The notes under the pieces were generated by a model. The model searched no databases and was not told where the DNA came from. It was given only the letters and a program-made list of their open reading frames with translations. Shown piece by piece: positions 1-7,042 of a DNA stretch of 19,478 nucleotides. The first letter of the stretch is position 1. Each line of letters starts with the position of its first letter. The translations under genes and the position numbers were made by a program. The DNA is taken from the NCBI GenBank assembly GCA_031286725.1, contig JAITTR010000043.1, positions 1 to 19,478 on the forward strand, in the 5' to 3' direction. The DNA comes from Holosporales bacterium (GTDB lineage: Bacteria > Pseudomonadota > Alphaproteobacteria > RUG11792).

Positions 1-1
1 T

Positions 2-244
2 ACTTGTAGCAGGTAAATTAGAAAGATCCAGTATTCCATCTTGAACGGTTGCTAAAGCATTCCTGATATCCTCAGACAAGTCAGCTCTGACTTGATTAGA
101 TACGTTAACTAATCTTCCGGCTCCATCTACTCCAAACCAATGACTCGCTCTCTCTTCTATGTCATGAGCAGGATCTGCTGTGTATGCCACAGGATGCCTT
201 ATCGCTATAATAATCGCAACTAAAAGTTTATTAATTTTCTTCAT
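2..244 (-). CDS. Secreted protein of unknown function, N-terminal part only
   Basis: An open frame of 81 codons runs leftward from an ATG at 244 to the window edge without a stop, so only the N-terminus is seen. The start is supported by a strong ribosome binding site (GGGG at 250-253, five bases upstream). The first 22 or so residues (MKKINKLLVAIIIAIRHPVAYTADP) have a basic start, a hydrophobic core and small residues near Ala23, as in a Sec signal peptide, so export to the periplasm or outer membrane is likely. The mature part is polar (begins ADPAHDIEERASHWFG) and I recognise no family. It diverges from tolB across a 346-base spacer. Confident that it is a coding start; function not assigned. 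Confidence 0.6.
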   Translation of the reverse strand, partial: MKKINKLLVAIIIAIRHPVAYTADPAHDIEERASHWFGVDGAGRLVNVSNQVRADLSEDIRNALATVQDGILDLSNLPATS

Positions 245-590
245 TATATCCCCTTTCATTTGGAAAAAATACTTCCCTAAATTGCTTTTGTATTGCACAA
301 TATCTTTAACGTAAAGTCAACAAAATAATTAATATTACCCGTAGAACATTTTTGAGTTGTAAAGCGGAAACTAAGGTACCATAACATTTTTGAGATTCTT
401 AAAAACTGACTAATCATATAGTGTATAACGAACAAAGCAATAGAATTTTTGTCACAATTCTCTTTGTTATAGCAATCAAAGAATATTTTTCTCTTACCGT
501 ATATTAAAGCTTAAATAGGGATATTATAGAAAACATTACGGGGTTATAGTATCATATAGCGGATAAAAATTAAAAATTGCATATGAAGTC
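245..590. other. AT-rich divergent intergenic region
   Basis: This 346-base gap separates a leftward secreted-protein gene from rightward tolB, so it must hold promoters for both. A TATAGT hexamer at 545-550 lies about 40 bases before the tolB start and could be a -10 box, but no convincing -35 box accompanies it. A 12-base direct repeat (AACATTTTTGAG) occurs at 345-356 and 383-394; both copies are AT-rich and may be chance. I see no RNA gene, terminator or additional ORF. Confidence 0.4.
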
Positions 591-1967
591 ATGCTTTTCA
601 AATTAGCTTTAATATTTGTTTTGTTTTGCGCGCCACAGGCGAATGCGTTAAAAATAGAGATTAACAAAGGTCTTGTAAAACCCGATCCAATAGCCATTGT
701 CGATTTCTATGACGAAAAGGGACGCGCTTCGAAGACAGGAATAAAAGTTTGCGAAATAATAAAGAACGATTTGCTTTTATCCGGGCTTTTCGAGCCGCTT
801 CCGGAATCTTCATTTGTAGAGTCAAAGGAAGATTTATGCGCAAAAGGACCAAATACCAATAACTGGAAAATTTTAAATTTAAGATTTCTAGTCCACGGAA
901 AAATAGACGAAAGAGGAAATAACTTTTCTATTAGTTTCGAATTAATAGACATCGTAACGGGAGCGAAAATGCTTTCTTTAAAAGTTGACGGAGCGGAATC
1001 AAAGTTAAGAACGGCGGCTCATATCATCGCGGATTTTATTTACGAGAGGATTACAAACGAAAAAGGATATTTTAACACTAATATAATTTATGTTGAAACC
1101 TCATATGACAAAATCTCTGCCAAAAGAAAAACAAGGTTAGTTAAAGTCGATCAAGACGGGGCTAATCCTCAATCTTTAACCGACGGCTTGGAATTAGTCT
1201 TAACGCCTAGATATTCTTTCGACGGGCAAACTGTCGCTTATATATCGTATAGCGACGTGGCAAAGGACGTTCTTGGGAAATCTGCCCATGTTTATATGAT
1301 GAATCCCGACACAGGCTCAAAAAGATTAATGATAAATAAACAACTTATGAAAATGTTAATAAAGAAAAACCGTGAGAATCCCGTCCAAATGACTTATGCT
1401 CCTCGCTTTTCGCCAGACGGCCAAAGCGCTGTTCTTGCTATCATTATCGACGGGAAAAGCGCTATTTATACAATAAATTTTGCGACAAACGAATTAAGGC
1501 AATTGACCGAACATAACTGCATCGATACGTCTCCTTGTTATTCTGCCGACGGCAAAAAAATAGTCTTTACTTCGAATAGAGACGGCAGAGAGGCTGTATT
1601 TTTAATGAATGCCGACGGCTCGGACCAAAAAAGAATAACAAAAGGCGAAGGAAAATACTCGCAACCAATCTGGTCTCCAAGAGGAGACCTCGTTGCCTTT
1701 ACCAAACAATGTGGTAAGGAATTTTATATCGGAGTTATAAAACCAGACGGAGCCGGAGAAAGATTGATTACGAACGGATATCTTGTGGAGGCTCCTTGTT
1801 GGTCTTCTAACGGAAGATACTTAACTTATTCTATGGAGCCCGGCCCGCGTCAAAAATCTTGCGTCGCAGTTGTAGACATAACAGGAAGACACGTAAGAGT
1901 TATCGAAACAAGGAAAGACGCGGCATACCCCGCATGGTCTCCGACCGTAAGTATGAAGGTTAAATGA
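591..1967 (+). CDS. tolB: Tol-Pal system translocation protein TolB
   Basis: Periplasmic beta-propeller of the Tol-Pal envelope complex, which binds Pal and links the inner-membrane TolQRA motor to the outer membrane during constriction. The protein has 458 residues, near the usual 430-460. Residues 1-19 (hydrophobic, ending PQANA) form a signal peptide. An N-terminal alpha/beta domain follows, with the TolB-type GLFEPLPESSF segment, then a propeller from about residue 180 made of repeats such as FSPDGQSAVLAI, YSADGKKIVFTSNRDG and WSPRGDLVAFTK, ending in AYPAWSP. The start at 591 is the first in-frame ATG; an ATG at 583 is in another frame, and the ribosome binding site is weak. Its stop overlaps the nuoH start by four bases (ATGA). 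The usual neighbours tolQRA and pal are absent here. Confidence 0.96.
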   Translation: MLFKLALIFVLFCAPQANALKIEINKGLVKPDPIAIVDFYDEKGRASKTGIKVCEIIKNDLLLSGLFEPLPESSFVESKEDLCAKGPNTNNWKILNLRFLVHGKIDERGNNFSISFELIDIVTGAKMLSLKVDGAESKLRTAAHIIADFIYERITNEKGYFNTNIIYVETSYDKISAKRKTRLVKVDQDGANPQSLTDGLELVLTPRYSFDGQTVAYISYSDVAKDVLGKSAHVYMMNPDTGSKRLMINKQLMKMLIKKNRENPVQMTYAPRFSPDGQSAVLAIIIDGKSAIYTINFATNELRQLTEHNCIDTSPCYSADGKKIVFTSNRDGREAVFLMNADGSDQKRITKGEGKYSQPIWSPRGDLVAFTKQCGKEFYIGVIKPDGAGERLITNGYLVEAPCWSSNGRYLTYSMEPGPRQKSCVAVVDITGRHVRVIETRKDAAYPAWSPTVSMKVK

Positions 1968-2890
1968 ATTTCATATTAAAATCTTTTATATTTTTTGTGG
2001 GTTACATAACGTTTGCGGCTTACGTATCATTATTGGAAAGAAAATTAATAGGCAGAGTCCAATTACGCTTAGGCCCGAACAAGTGCGGCCCTTTAGGATT
2101 ATTCCAGCCTATAGCCGACGCATTAAAGTTATTATTTAAGCGAGATTCGTTAAAAAATCATTCAAAACAATCCATTTTTGGCGTTTGCTTAATGTTTTTT
2201 ATCGCCCTTTTCCAACTGACTTTAATTCCTTTAGCAAAAGATATATACGTTTTAAATCTTGAATATAGCCTTTTCATGCCTATGTTTTTTCATGCTGTTT
2301 TCGCTTTCTCTGAGATAACGATAGGAATGCGCTCAAAATCAAAATACGGAGTTATAGGCGGAGTCAGAGGTTATATACAGTTATTAGGCTCCCATATCCC
2401 CTTTATTTTGATTTTAACAAATATCGCTCTATATACAAAATCTTTAAATATATTAGATATAATAGAAACGCAAAATAAATTGCCTTTGATTGTCCCTTTA
2501 TTTCCTCTATTTATCGTATTCTTTATTACGTCGTTAATTATTGCAAACAAAACGCCGTTCGATTTTTTAGAAGCCGAATCTGAAATAGTATCGGGAATCT
2601 ATGTCGAATATGGCGGCATTTTATTCGCTATGATTTATTTATCTGATTATTTAAATCTAATATTTATATCTAGTTTTATAAGCGCGTTATTCTTAGGAGG
2701 ATATCAACCTATTCTTGGGATAACTTTCCTTCCTCCCATAGTTAATTCGATCATTAAACCCATAATTGTTATGTCTTTTATAATACTGCTCCGAGCTATT
2801 CTTCCTAGATATAAACAAGAGCAGATGATATTAATCTCTTGGGGAATTTTGTCTCTAACCGCTCTCGCATACCTCATAGTTCTTATATAA
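1964..2890 (+). CDS. nuoH: NADH-quinone oxidoreductase subunit H (complex I)
   Basis: Membrane subunit of respiratory complex I at the junction of the peripheral arm and membrane arm, lining the quinone chamber. The protein has 308 residues, slightly shorter than the usual 320-345, with about eight hydrophobic segments. Family signatures seen are LLERKLIGRVQLRLGPN near residues 23-39, FQPIADALKLLFK at 47-59, and the acidic loop TPFDFLEAESEIVSG followed by VEYGG at roughly 197-218, which carries the conserved glutamates. It starts inside the tolB stop (ATGA), implying translational coupling to a gene of unrelated function. No other nuo gene is in the window, whereas nuoH normally sits between nuoG and nuoI. 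Complete and without lesions, so probably functional with complex I genes elsewhere. Confidence 0.95.
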   Translation: MNFILKSFIFFVGYITFAAYVSLLERKLIGRVQLRLGPNKCGPLGLFQPIADALKLLFKRDSLKNHSKQSIFGVCLMFFIALFQLTLIPLAKDIYVLNLEYSLFMPMFFHAVFAFSEITIGMRSKSKYGVIGGVRGYIQLLGSHIPFILILTNIALYTKSLNILDIIETQNKLPLIVPLFPLFIVFFITSLIIANKTPFDFLEAESEIVSGIYVEYGGILFAMIYLSDYLNLIFISSFISALFLGGYQPILGITFLPPIVNSIIKPIIVMSFIILLRAILPRYKQEQMILISWGILSLTALAYLIVLI

Positions 2891-3276
2891 CCCTTCATTT
2901 CCTCCATCTTGTTAATTTGGGAAGGTAGTAGATATTATGGAGTTTTTGCGAAATGGAGCCGTAAGTTAAGCTGTTATGCTTGTTTTTGGTTAGGGGGGGG
3001 GGGACTCCGCCAGCTTCGAGCCTTCTTCCATTCTTCCCCTACAAAAGTTTAAACGGCAACGTTAACAATAATTTGGCAATGCCCGTATATATACTTATAT
3101 ACATACTGTATTTTTCAACATCCTTGTTCGAAATTTCAAATATAATTGCCGGTTTTGTTCACTAGTCGTTTTCCAATTAAAAGCAAACTTTAATCCCATT
3201 TTAGACTTTTAAAAAAGTTTTAAAAGAGCTCTAATTTCCCATTATCACAATCGGTACTTCAAAAAAAACGATAAAA
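2891..3276. other. Convergent intergenic region between nuoH and parB
   Basis: This 386-base gap lies between the 3' ends of nuoH (+) and parB (-). It holds an 11-base G run and a probable decayed palindromic element at 2993-3029. An AT-only inverted repeat near 3204-3220 (ACTTTT/AAAAGT) is too weak to call as a terminator. A 61-codon open frame at 2980-3165 runs through the G run and the repeat and has no homologous look, so I do not call it a gene. No RNA gene seen. Confidence 0.45.
2993..3029 (-). repeat. Probable decayed copy (C) of the two-hairpin GC-rich element
   Basis: Eleven Gs (2993-3003) are followed by GACTC, then CGCCAGCTTCG at 3008-3018 and GAGCCTTCTTCC. The reverse complements of the intact elements at 9328-9409 and 16306-16386 read GGGGGAGGCGACTCGCCAGC (second copy) and contain the same CGCCAGCTTCG (first copy), with CGAGCCACCTCC at the far end. 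The copy here fits if the G-rich core between the inner hairpin and the far outer arm was deleted. The exact match is only 11 bases plus flanking similarity, so homology is probable rather than certain. Confidence 0.45.
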
Positions 3277-4176
3277 CTATTCTTCTCCCAACGAAATTAG
3301 CTTTTCAGTCAATTCTTCTAATTCCTCGCAAGTTCGACATACTAGCGTTACTACGCCTCCATTTCTCGTAATTTTTAATTTTGTTTCGATTTTCAGAGCT
3401 TCTGCTATTCGACAAGATAAATCAAATTCTTCCGGGTGTTGAGATACGTCGATAGGAGTTCCGGCAGACGTTCTAGAAACTACAACCTCTTCTCCGGGAA
3501 GCTTAAAATTTTCGCGGTTGCCAACTTGTAAATCCTTTAAAGAATTCTCAAGTTGCCTGATATTCCAATTATTTTCAGCCGCAAGTCCCGCTATTTCGCT
3601 CGCGTTGTGAATTCCCGCCAAAATTTTCCCATGTCCTGCGGTTAGCCTTCCAGACCTTATTAGATCTTTAACCTTCTCAGGCAAAGATAACAACCTCAAT
3701 GCATTCGCTATATAGCTTCGGCTTTTGTCTATCATTACGCTAAGATCACTCTGCGTACACTCGCAGTTTATTATAATAGTCTTCATCGCCTCGGCTTCTT
3801 CGATTGGGTTTAAATCCGCCCTTTGGATATTTTCAACAAGAGACATAGCCAACGCTTGGTTGTCGTCGCAAGAGATAACGTTTACGGGGACTTTGGTTAA
3901 TCCCGCTAATTTTGCGGCTCTCCATCTTCGTTCTCCCGCAATTATCTCATAATTATTCCCAAACTTACGAACAGCTAAAGGTTGTAGAATGCCGTGTTGC
4001 AAAATCGAAGATTTTAATTCTTGGATTTTTTCTTCGTCAAAAAATTTCCTCGGTTGATCGCGATTTGGGATAATAAGGTCAATATCGACCATTCCTATCG
4101 AGAAATCTTCTTGAGTTTCTTCCATATTTTCGTTAAAAAGAGCTGCCAATCCTCGTCCTAATTTCTGTTGATCCAT
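3277..4176 (-). CDS. parB: Chromosome partitioning protein ParB (CTP-dependent clamp)
   Basis: Centromere-binding protein that loads at parS, binds CTP and spreads along DNA as a sliding clamp, working with ParA to segregate the origin region. The 299 residues show a ParA-stimulating N-terminal motif (KLGRGLAALF, 5-14), the ParB/Srx CTP-binding fold with GERRWRA at 81-87 (box II) and ENIQRADLNPIEEA at 115-128 (box III), a central helix-turn-helix (SDLSVMIDKSRSYIANALRL region), and a C-terminal dimerisation domain. The start is set by AGGAG at 4183-4187, six bases upstream. It follows parA by 26 bases in the rsmG-parA-parB operon. Three parS sites at 5555-5753 are its probable targets. All signature residues are intact. 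Confidence 0.96.
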   Translation of the reverse strand: MDQQKLGRGLAALFNENMEETQEDFSIGMVDIDLIIPNRDQPRKFFDEEKIQELKSSILQHGILQPLAVRKFGNNYEIIAGERRWRAAKLAGLTKVPVNVISCDDNQALAMSLVENIQRADLNPIEEAEAMKTIIINCECTQSDLSVMIDKSRSYIANALRLLSLPEKVKDLIRSGRLTAGHGKILAGIHNASEIAGLAAENNWNIRQLENSLKDLQVGNRENFKLPGEEVVVSRTSAGTPIDVSQHPEEFDLSCRIAEALKIETKLKITRNGGVVTLVCRTCEELEELTEKLISLGEE

Positions 4177-4202
4177 TTTTCTCTCCTTTCTAAAAGAAAT
4201 AA

Positions 4203-4988
4203 CTAATCCTTATTCTCCCACTTTCCTTCTTTTTCTTTTGATAAAAACTCTTTCGCCAGTTCCATATACGCGAAAGATCCAACACATTTTACGTCGTAAA
4301 TCAAAACGGGACTGCCATAAGAAGGAGCTTCTGAGATTTTGACGTTTCTCGGAATAACGCTGTTAAATACTATATCCTTTAAGTGTGTCCTCACATCTTT
4401 CTCGACAGACAAAGACAATGCATTCCGTTTATCGAACATCGTCAATACTATCCCAAATAATTTCAAGTTTTTATTATATGTCGATTTTATTTTATTTATA
4501 GAATTTAACAAATAACTTAATCCCTCCAACGCATAATATTCGCATTGCAAAGGAACAATAACCCCGTCGGCGGCAACTAATGAATTAAGAGTCAGAATCC
4601 CCATCGATGGAGGAGAGTCTATTATTATATAATCAAACATTTCCCTATATGATTCCAACGCTTCCCGCAAAATTTTCTCTCTATTTTTTACTTGAACCAA
4701 TTCTATTTCAGCTCCTATAAGATCAATATTCGCAGGTATAAGAGTCAAGCCTGGAATTTTGGTCTTTGCAAATACTTCGGAAGTTGTCTTGCTCCCAAGT
4801 AATAAGTCGTAGCTAGTAAATAAATTTTTGGAATATACCCCAAACCCAGTAGTAGCATTGCTTTGCGGATCAAAATCTATCAATAAGACCTTCTTCCGCA
4901 CCGCCGCAAAAGCTGTCGCCAAATTTACTGCTGTGGTTGTCTTCCCTACCCCGCCTTTTTGATTTGATATCGATATTACTATCCCCAT
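4203..4988 (-). CDS. parA: Chromosome partitioning ATPase ParA
   Basis: Deviant Walker-type ATPase that binds nucleoid DNA as an ATP dimer and moves ParB-parS complexes apart. The 261 residues have the signature Walker A motif KGGVGKTT at 11-18 (signature Lys11 and catalytic-loop Lys16), the A-prime motif LLIDFDPQSN around 36-45, and Walker B YIIIDSPPSMG in the middle. Length and start are typical of the chromosomal Soj/ParA type, without the N-terminal HTH extension of plasmid type Ia proteins. The ATG overlaps the rsmG stop by one base (TAATG), so it is translationally coupled to rsmG. Intact, and syntenic with the origin-proximal cluster of many bacteria. Confidence 0.96.
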   Translation of the reverse strand: MGIVISISNQKGGVGKTTTAVNLATAFAAVRKKVLLIDFDPQSNATTGFGVYSKNLFTSYDLLLGSKTTSEVFAKTKIPGLTLIPANIDLIGAEIELVQVKNREKILREALESYREMFDYIIIDSPPSMGILTLNSLVAADGVIVPLQCEYYALEGLSYLLNSINKIKSTYNKNLKLFGIVLTMFDKRNALSLSVEKDVRTHLKDIVFNSVIPRNVKISEAPSYGSPVLIYDVKCVGSFAYMELAKEFLSKEKEGKWENKD

Positions 4989-5542
4989 TACCTTCTCCCA
5001 ACATTACGAATAGTCAAAATAACGCTTCCCCTGTTTGTTACGCTCTCAGTCGGCTTAAAATCAAATTTAAACACTCGACTAGCTTCCTCTATCTCCTGCC
5101 TATAATTCTCCCCCTTATGAAACACTCCCTTGGGTGAATTTAGCCGTTCCATTATCTCTAATAGTTTCAGCAACGACCCAAATGCCCTCGCAATGCAGGT
5201 ATAATTCTTGTGTTTAAAATTATAAATATTATCGTTTAATATAGAGATGTTTAGGTTAAGAGCTTTTTTAACACTTAATAAAAATATTGTCTTTTTGTAA
5301 CTTTTTTCGCAAAGAACAATATTCTCAAATCCATTGATAGCCAAAACCATTCCTGGGAATCCTGCCCCACTTCCGATATCTAAGATCTTTTCCTCACTTT
5401 TCAATAAATCTAAAATCTGAAGACTATCGGTAATATGCCTTCCCAAGATATTCTCAAGGGTATCGCCTTGCAGCAAATTTATGCATTTGTTCCATTTCTT
5501 TAAGATGGATATATACTTCTCTACCTGCTTTTTGTTGTCCAT
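4988..5542 (-). CDS. rsmG: 16S rRNA (guanine527-N7)-methyltransferase RsmG
   Basis: SAM-dependent methyltransferase that modifies G527 of 16S rRNA (the historical GidB). The 184 residues are shorter than the usual 205 or so, with most shortening at the ends. The SAM-binding loop LDIGSGAGFPG is at 54-64 and the family motif GRHITDSLQIL at 34-44; a later CIARAFGSLLKLLE segment matches the conserved A-R-A strand region. GGGA four bases before the ATG may serve as ribosome binding site. It heads the rsmG-parA-parB operon. The usual upstream partner mnmG (gidA) is missing and replaced by a parS-bearing spacer; parS site 1 begins only 12 bases before this start codon, so ParB could influence expression of its own operon (inference). 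Confidence 0.93.
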   Translation of the reverse strand: MDNKKQVEKYISILKKWNKCINLLQGDTLENILGRHITDSLQILDLLKSEEKILDIGSGAGFPGMVLAINGFENIVLCEKSYKKTIFLLSVKKALNLNISILNDNIYNFKHKNYTCIARAFGSLLKLLEIMERLNSPKGVFHKGENYRQEIEEASRVFKFDFKPTESVTNRGSVILTIRNVGRR

Positions 5543-5554
5543 AAATTCCCAAAA

Positions 5555-5570
5555 TGTTCCACGTGGAACA
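5555..5570. promoter_or_regulatory. parS site 1 (ParB-binding centromere)
   Basis: The 16-base perfect palindrome TGTTCCACGTGGAACA lies within a 24-base perfect palindrome (5551-5574). It differs from the widely conserved bacterial parS (TGTTTCACGTGAAACA) by one symmetrical base pair per half-site. Its place beside parAB supports the call. It starts 12 bases upstream of the rsmG ATG. Confidence 0.93.
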
Positions 5571-5647
5571 TTTTACAATTTTAATGCCCTTATTATTAGG
5601 ATAACAAACCATTTACTCCATAGCAATAAAATTTTAAAAACACAAAT

Positions 5648-5663
5648 TGTTCCACGTGGAACA
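5648..5663. promoter_or_regulatory. parS site 2
   Basis: A second exact TGTTCCACGTGGAACA palindrome, centred 93 bases from site 1, extends to a 22-base palindrome at 5645-5666. The flanking bases differ from site 1 (AAT/ATT rather than AAAA/TTTT), so the conserved 16-mer is the functional core. Confidence 0.93.
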
Positions 5664-5725
5664 ATTCACAATTTCAGTGTACTTGCTTTAGACGCAATAA
5701 TTCGCTAAAGAAGATCGAGAATTGC

Positions 5726-5765
5726 AAAAATCAAAAATGTTCCACATGGAACATTTTTGATTTTT
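5726..5765. terminator. Possible bidirectional terminator formed around parS site 3
   Basis: Two 19-base arms pair perfectly around a CA centre. The outer part is A-rich on the left and T-rich on the right, so either transcript would form a long hairpin with a U-rich 3' side. It lies 34 bases after the tsaB stop on the minus strand, the right place to end the gatC-thrS-nrdG-tsaB operon. The stem is AT-rich apart from the parS core, and the palindrome may serve ParB binding only. Confidence 0.5.
5738..5753. promoter_or_regulatory. parS site 3 (one central mismatch)
   Basis: TGTTCCACATGGAACA matches sites 1 and 2 at 15 of 16 bases; the centre CG is CA. It is centred 90 bases from site 2. It sits at the middle of a 40-base inverted repeat with 19-base perfect arms (5726-5744 and 5747-5765), listed separately as a possible terminator. 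Confidence 0.85.
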
Positions 5766-5798
5766 AGATAAAGAAATTGCGGAGTTTAAAAGTCACAT

Positions 5799-6374
5799 CT
5801 AATGTTTGTATTCTGGGGTAAAGCCATAACTAACATGCAATAAATCTGAAACCAACGATTTATTTTTTACCGCTAATTCGGAGGATAATACTTTGAATTG
5901 ATTCCGCGCTAAATTTTGAGAATTAAACGCTTCGTCAAATTCAAAAATTGTATTTTTTCTATATTTCCCAATATCTTCAATACTTAATATCTCAAATTCT
6001 TTTAAAATATTATCGTAATATTCCGCAACGAAAAAATCTCCACGCATCGTGGGAATAGCAATCAATCCTTCGCCAGTACTTAGGGAGTATAAATAAGTCA
6101 AAAAACTTGACACTGAAATAAATTTTGTGGCTTTATTGACGATATAAAGTCCCTTAGCAATAGAATTGACTATTCTAACGGAAGTAAAAGATCCTGGACC
6201 TGAAGAAAATATCAGTTTTTCTATATCTCTATTTTCGTTATTCTCTATTGCCTCTTGTATAAAACATAATATATTATCGGCAACTTCTCTTGTTTCAGTA
6301 ATTTTGTATATTTTACTAAAGGTGTTTGTGTATATATGACATTCTTTTAAACGAAGGAAAAATGATAATATCAC
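5799..6374 (-). CDS. tsaB: tRNA threonylcarbamoyladenosine (t6A) biosynthesis protein TsaB
   Basis: TsaB is the non-catalytic ASKHA-fold partner of TsaD in forming t6A37 on ANN-decoding tRNAs. I choose the GTG at 6374, which overlaps the stop of the upstream activase gene (GTGA), giving 191 residues; the longer open frame to 6491 would overlap that gene by 121 bases and its extra 39 residues look unlike any TsaB. The hallmark GPGSFTSVR is at 59-67 (family consensus GPGSFTGVR), followed by an AKGLYIVNKATKFISVSSF segment typical of the family. The first strand reads VILSFFLRLKECHI where most relatives have ILAIDTS, so the acidic residue there is lost. Slightly short, with a worn N-terminus, but the frame is intact. 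tsaD is not in the window. Confidence 0.85.
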   Translation of the reverse strand: MILSFFLRLKECHIYTNTFSKIYKITETREVADNILCFIQEAIENNENRDIEKLIFSSGPGSFTSVRIVNSIAKGLYIVNKATKFISVSSFLTYLYSLSTGEGLIAIPTMRGDFFVAEYYDNILKEFEILSIEDIGKYRKNTIFEFDEAFNSQNLARNQFKVLSSELAVKNKSLVSDLLHVSYGFTPEYKH

Positions 6375-7042
6375 TGTTTTCGCAATTGTACGTCGATATA
6401 TTTCGAAATATTCGCAAGAACGTCTTCGCTTGGAAGAGATAATTTTTCGTCTCCAGCAGAATTTCTTAGTATACATTCTTGCAATATCCAAGTTTTTATT
6501 TTAGCGTCCGATAAAATGTTGGCAATAGTATATAAATCGTTTTCAGAAATAACTCTTGGATCAAGTGTTGTTCTTATTTCAAAATTAACATTGGATTTGA
6601 CGAGCTTATTAAAACTATCCTTCGCAAATTCTCCGGATCTAGGAATCTGAGTTACTTTTTCATAATTTTCAAACGAAGTCTTTATGTCAAACCCAACCCA
6701 ATTCACGATGGGCAATATTTTAGCAAAAGCGTCGGGGATTATCCCAGAGGTGTGGATTCCAATTAAAAAGCCTAAATCCTTTGCTTTTAACATAGACTCT
6801 TTTAAGTCAGTTTGTAAAAGCGGGTCGCCGCCAGAAAAAACTACTGCGTCTAACAAGCCTTTTCTAGACTCTAAAAATCTAAGAACATCATTAAAATCTT
6901 CATTTCCGGGTAAATTAAAATCCAGAAAATCCGGATTATGGCAATAGACGCACCTCAGAGGACAGCCTTGGCTAAAAATTACCGCGGATAACTTTCCGGG
7001 GTAATCCAATGTTGAAAATTTTAATAATCCGCCGATTTTCAT
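6371..7042 (-). CDS. NrdG-type radical SAM activating enzyme (anaerobic RNR activase family)
   Basis: Radical SAM protein of the glycyl-radical-enzyme activase group, closest in pattern to the second type of anaerobic ribonucleotide reductase activating protein. The 223 residues start with KIGGLLKFSTLDYPGKLSAV and carry the cluster motif CPLRCVYC (Cys27, Cys31, Cys34) followed by HNP. The SGGDP motif at 70-74 and the IHTSG strand match the SAM-binding core. Such enzymes bind a [4Fe-4S] cluster and abstract hydrogen from a partner glycine. No glycyl radical enzyme (nrdD or pfl) is nearby, so the true partner is unknown. The ATG overlaps the thrS stop (ATGA) and the stop overlaps the tsaB GTG start, so it lies inside a translation-related operon. 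QueE is less likely because its typical N-terminus is absent. Confidence 0.85.
   Translation of the reverse strand: MKIGGLLKFSTLDYPGKLSAVIFSQGCPLRCVYCHNPDFLDFNLPGNEDFNDVLRFLESRKGLLDAVVFSGGDPLLQTDLKESMLKAKDLGFLIGIHTSGIIPDAFAKILPIVNWVGFDIKTSFENYEKVTQIPRSGEFAKDSFNKLVKSNVNFEIRTTLDPRVISENDLYTIANILSDAKIKTWILQECILRNSAGDEKLSLPSEDVLANISKYIDVQLRKQ

Noticed and set aside
345..394. 12-base direct repeat AACATTTTTGAG, resembling the flank of parS site 3
   Set aside because: Only AT-rich sequence is shared and no CACGTG-like core is present, so it is not a parS site and may be chance.
2980..3165. 61-codon plus-strand ORF after nuoH
   Set aside because: It runs through the G11 tract and the element relic, has no ribosome binding site and no protein-like composition; it is best explained by the repeat.
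5481..5708. 75-codon plus-strand ORF across parS sites 1 and 2
   Set aside because: Antisense to rsmG and made largely of parS palindromes; no sign of a real protein.
6375..6491. N-terminal extension of tsaB to an ATG at 6491
   Set aside because: The extension overlaps the activase gene by 121 bases and its residues (many Arg/Lys, no TsaB pattern) are a shadow of that gene's coding sequence.
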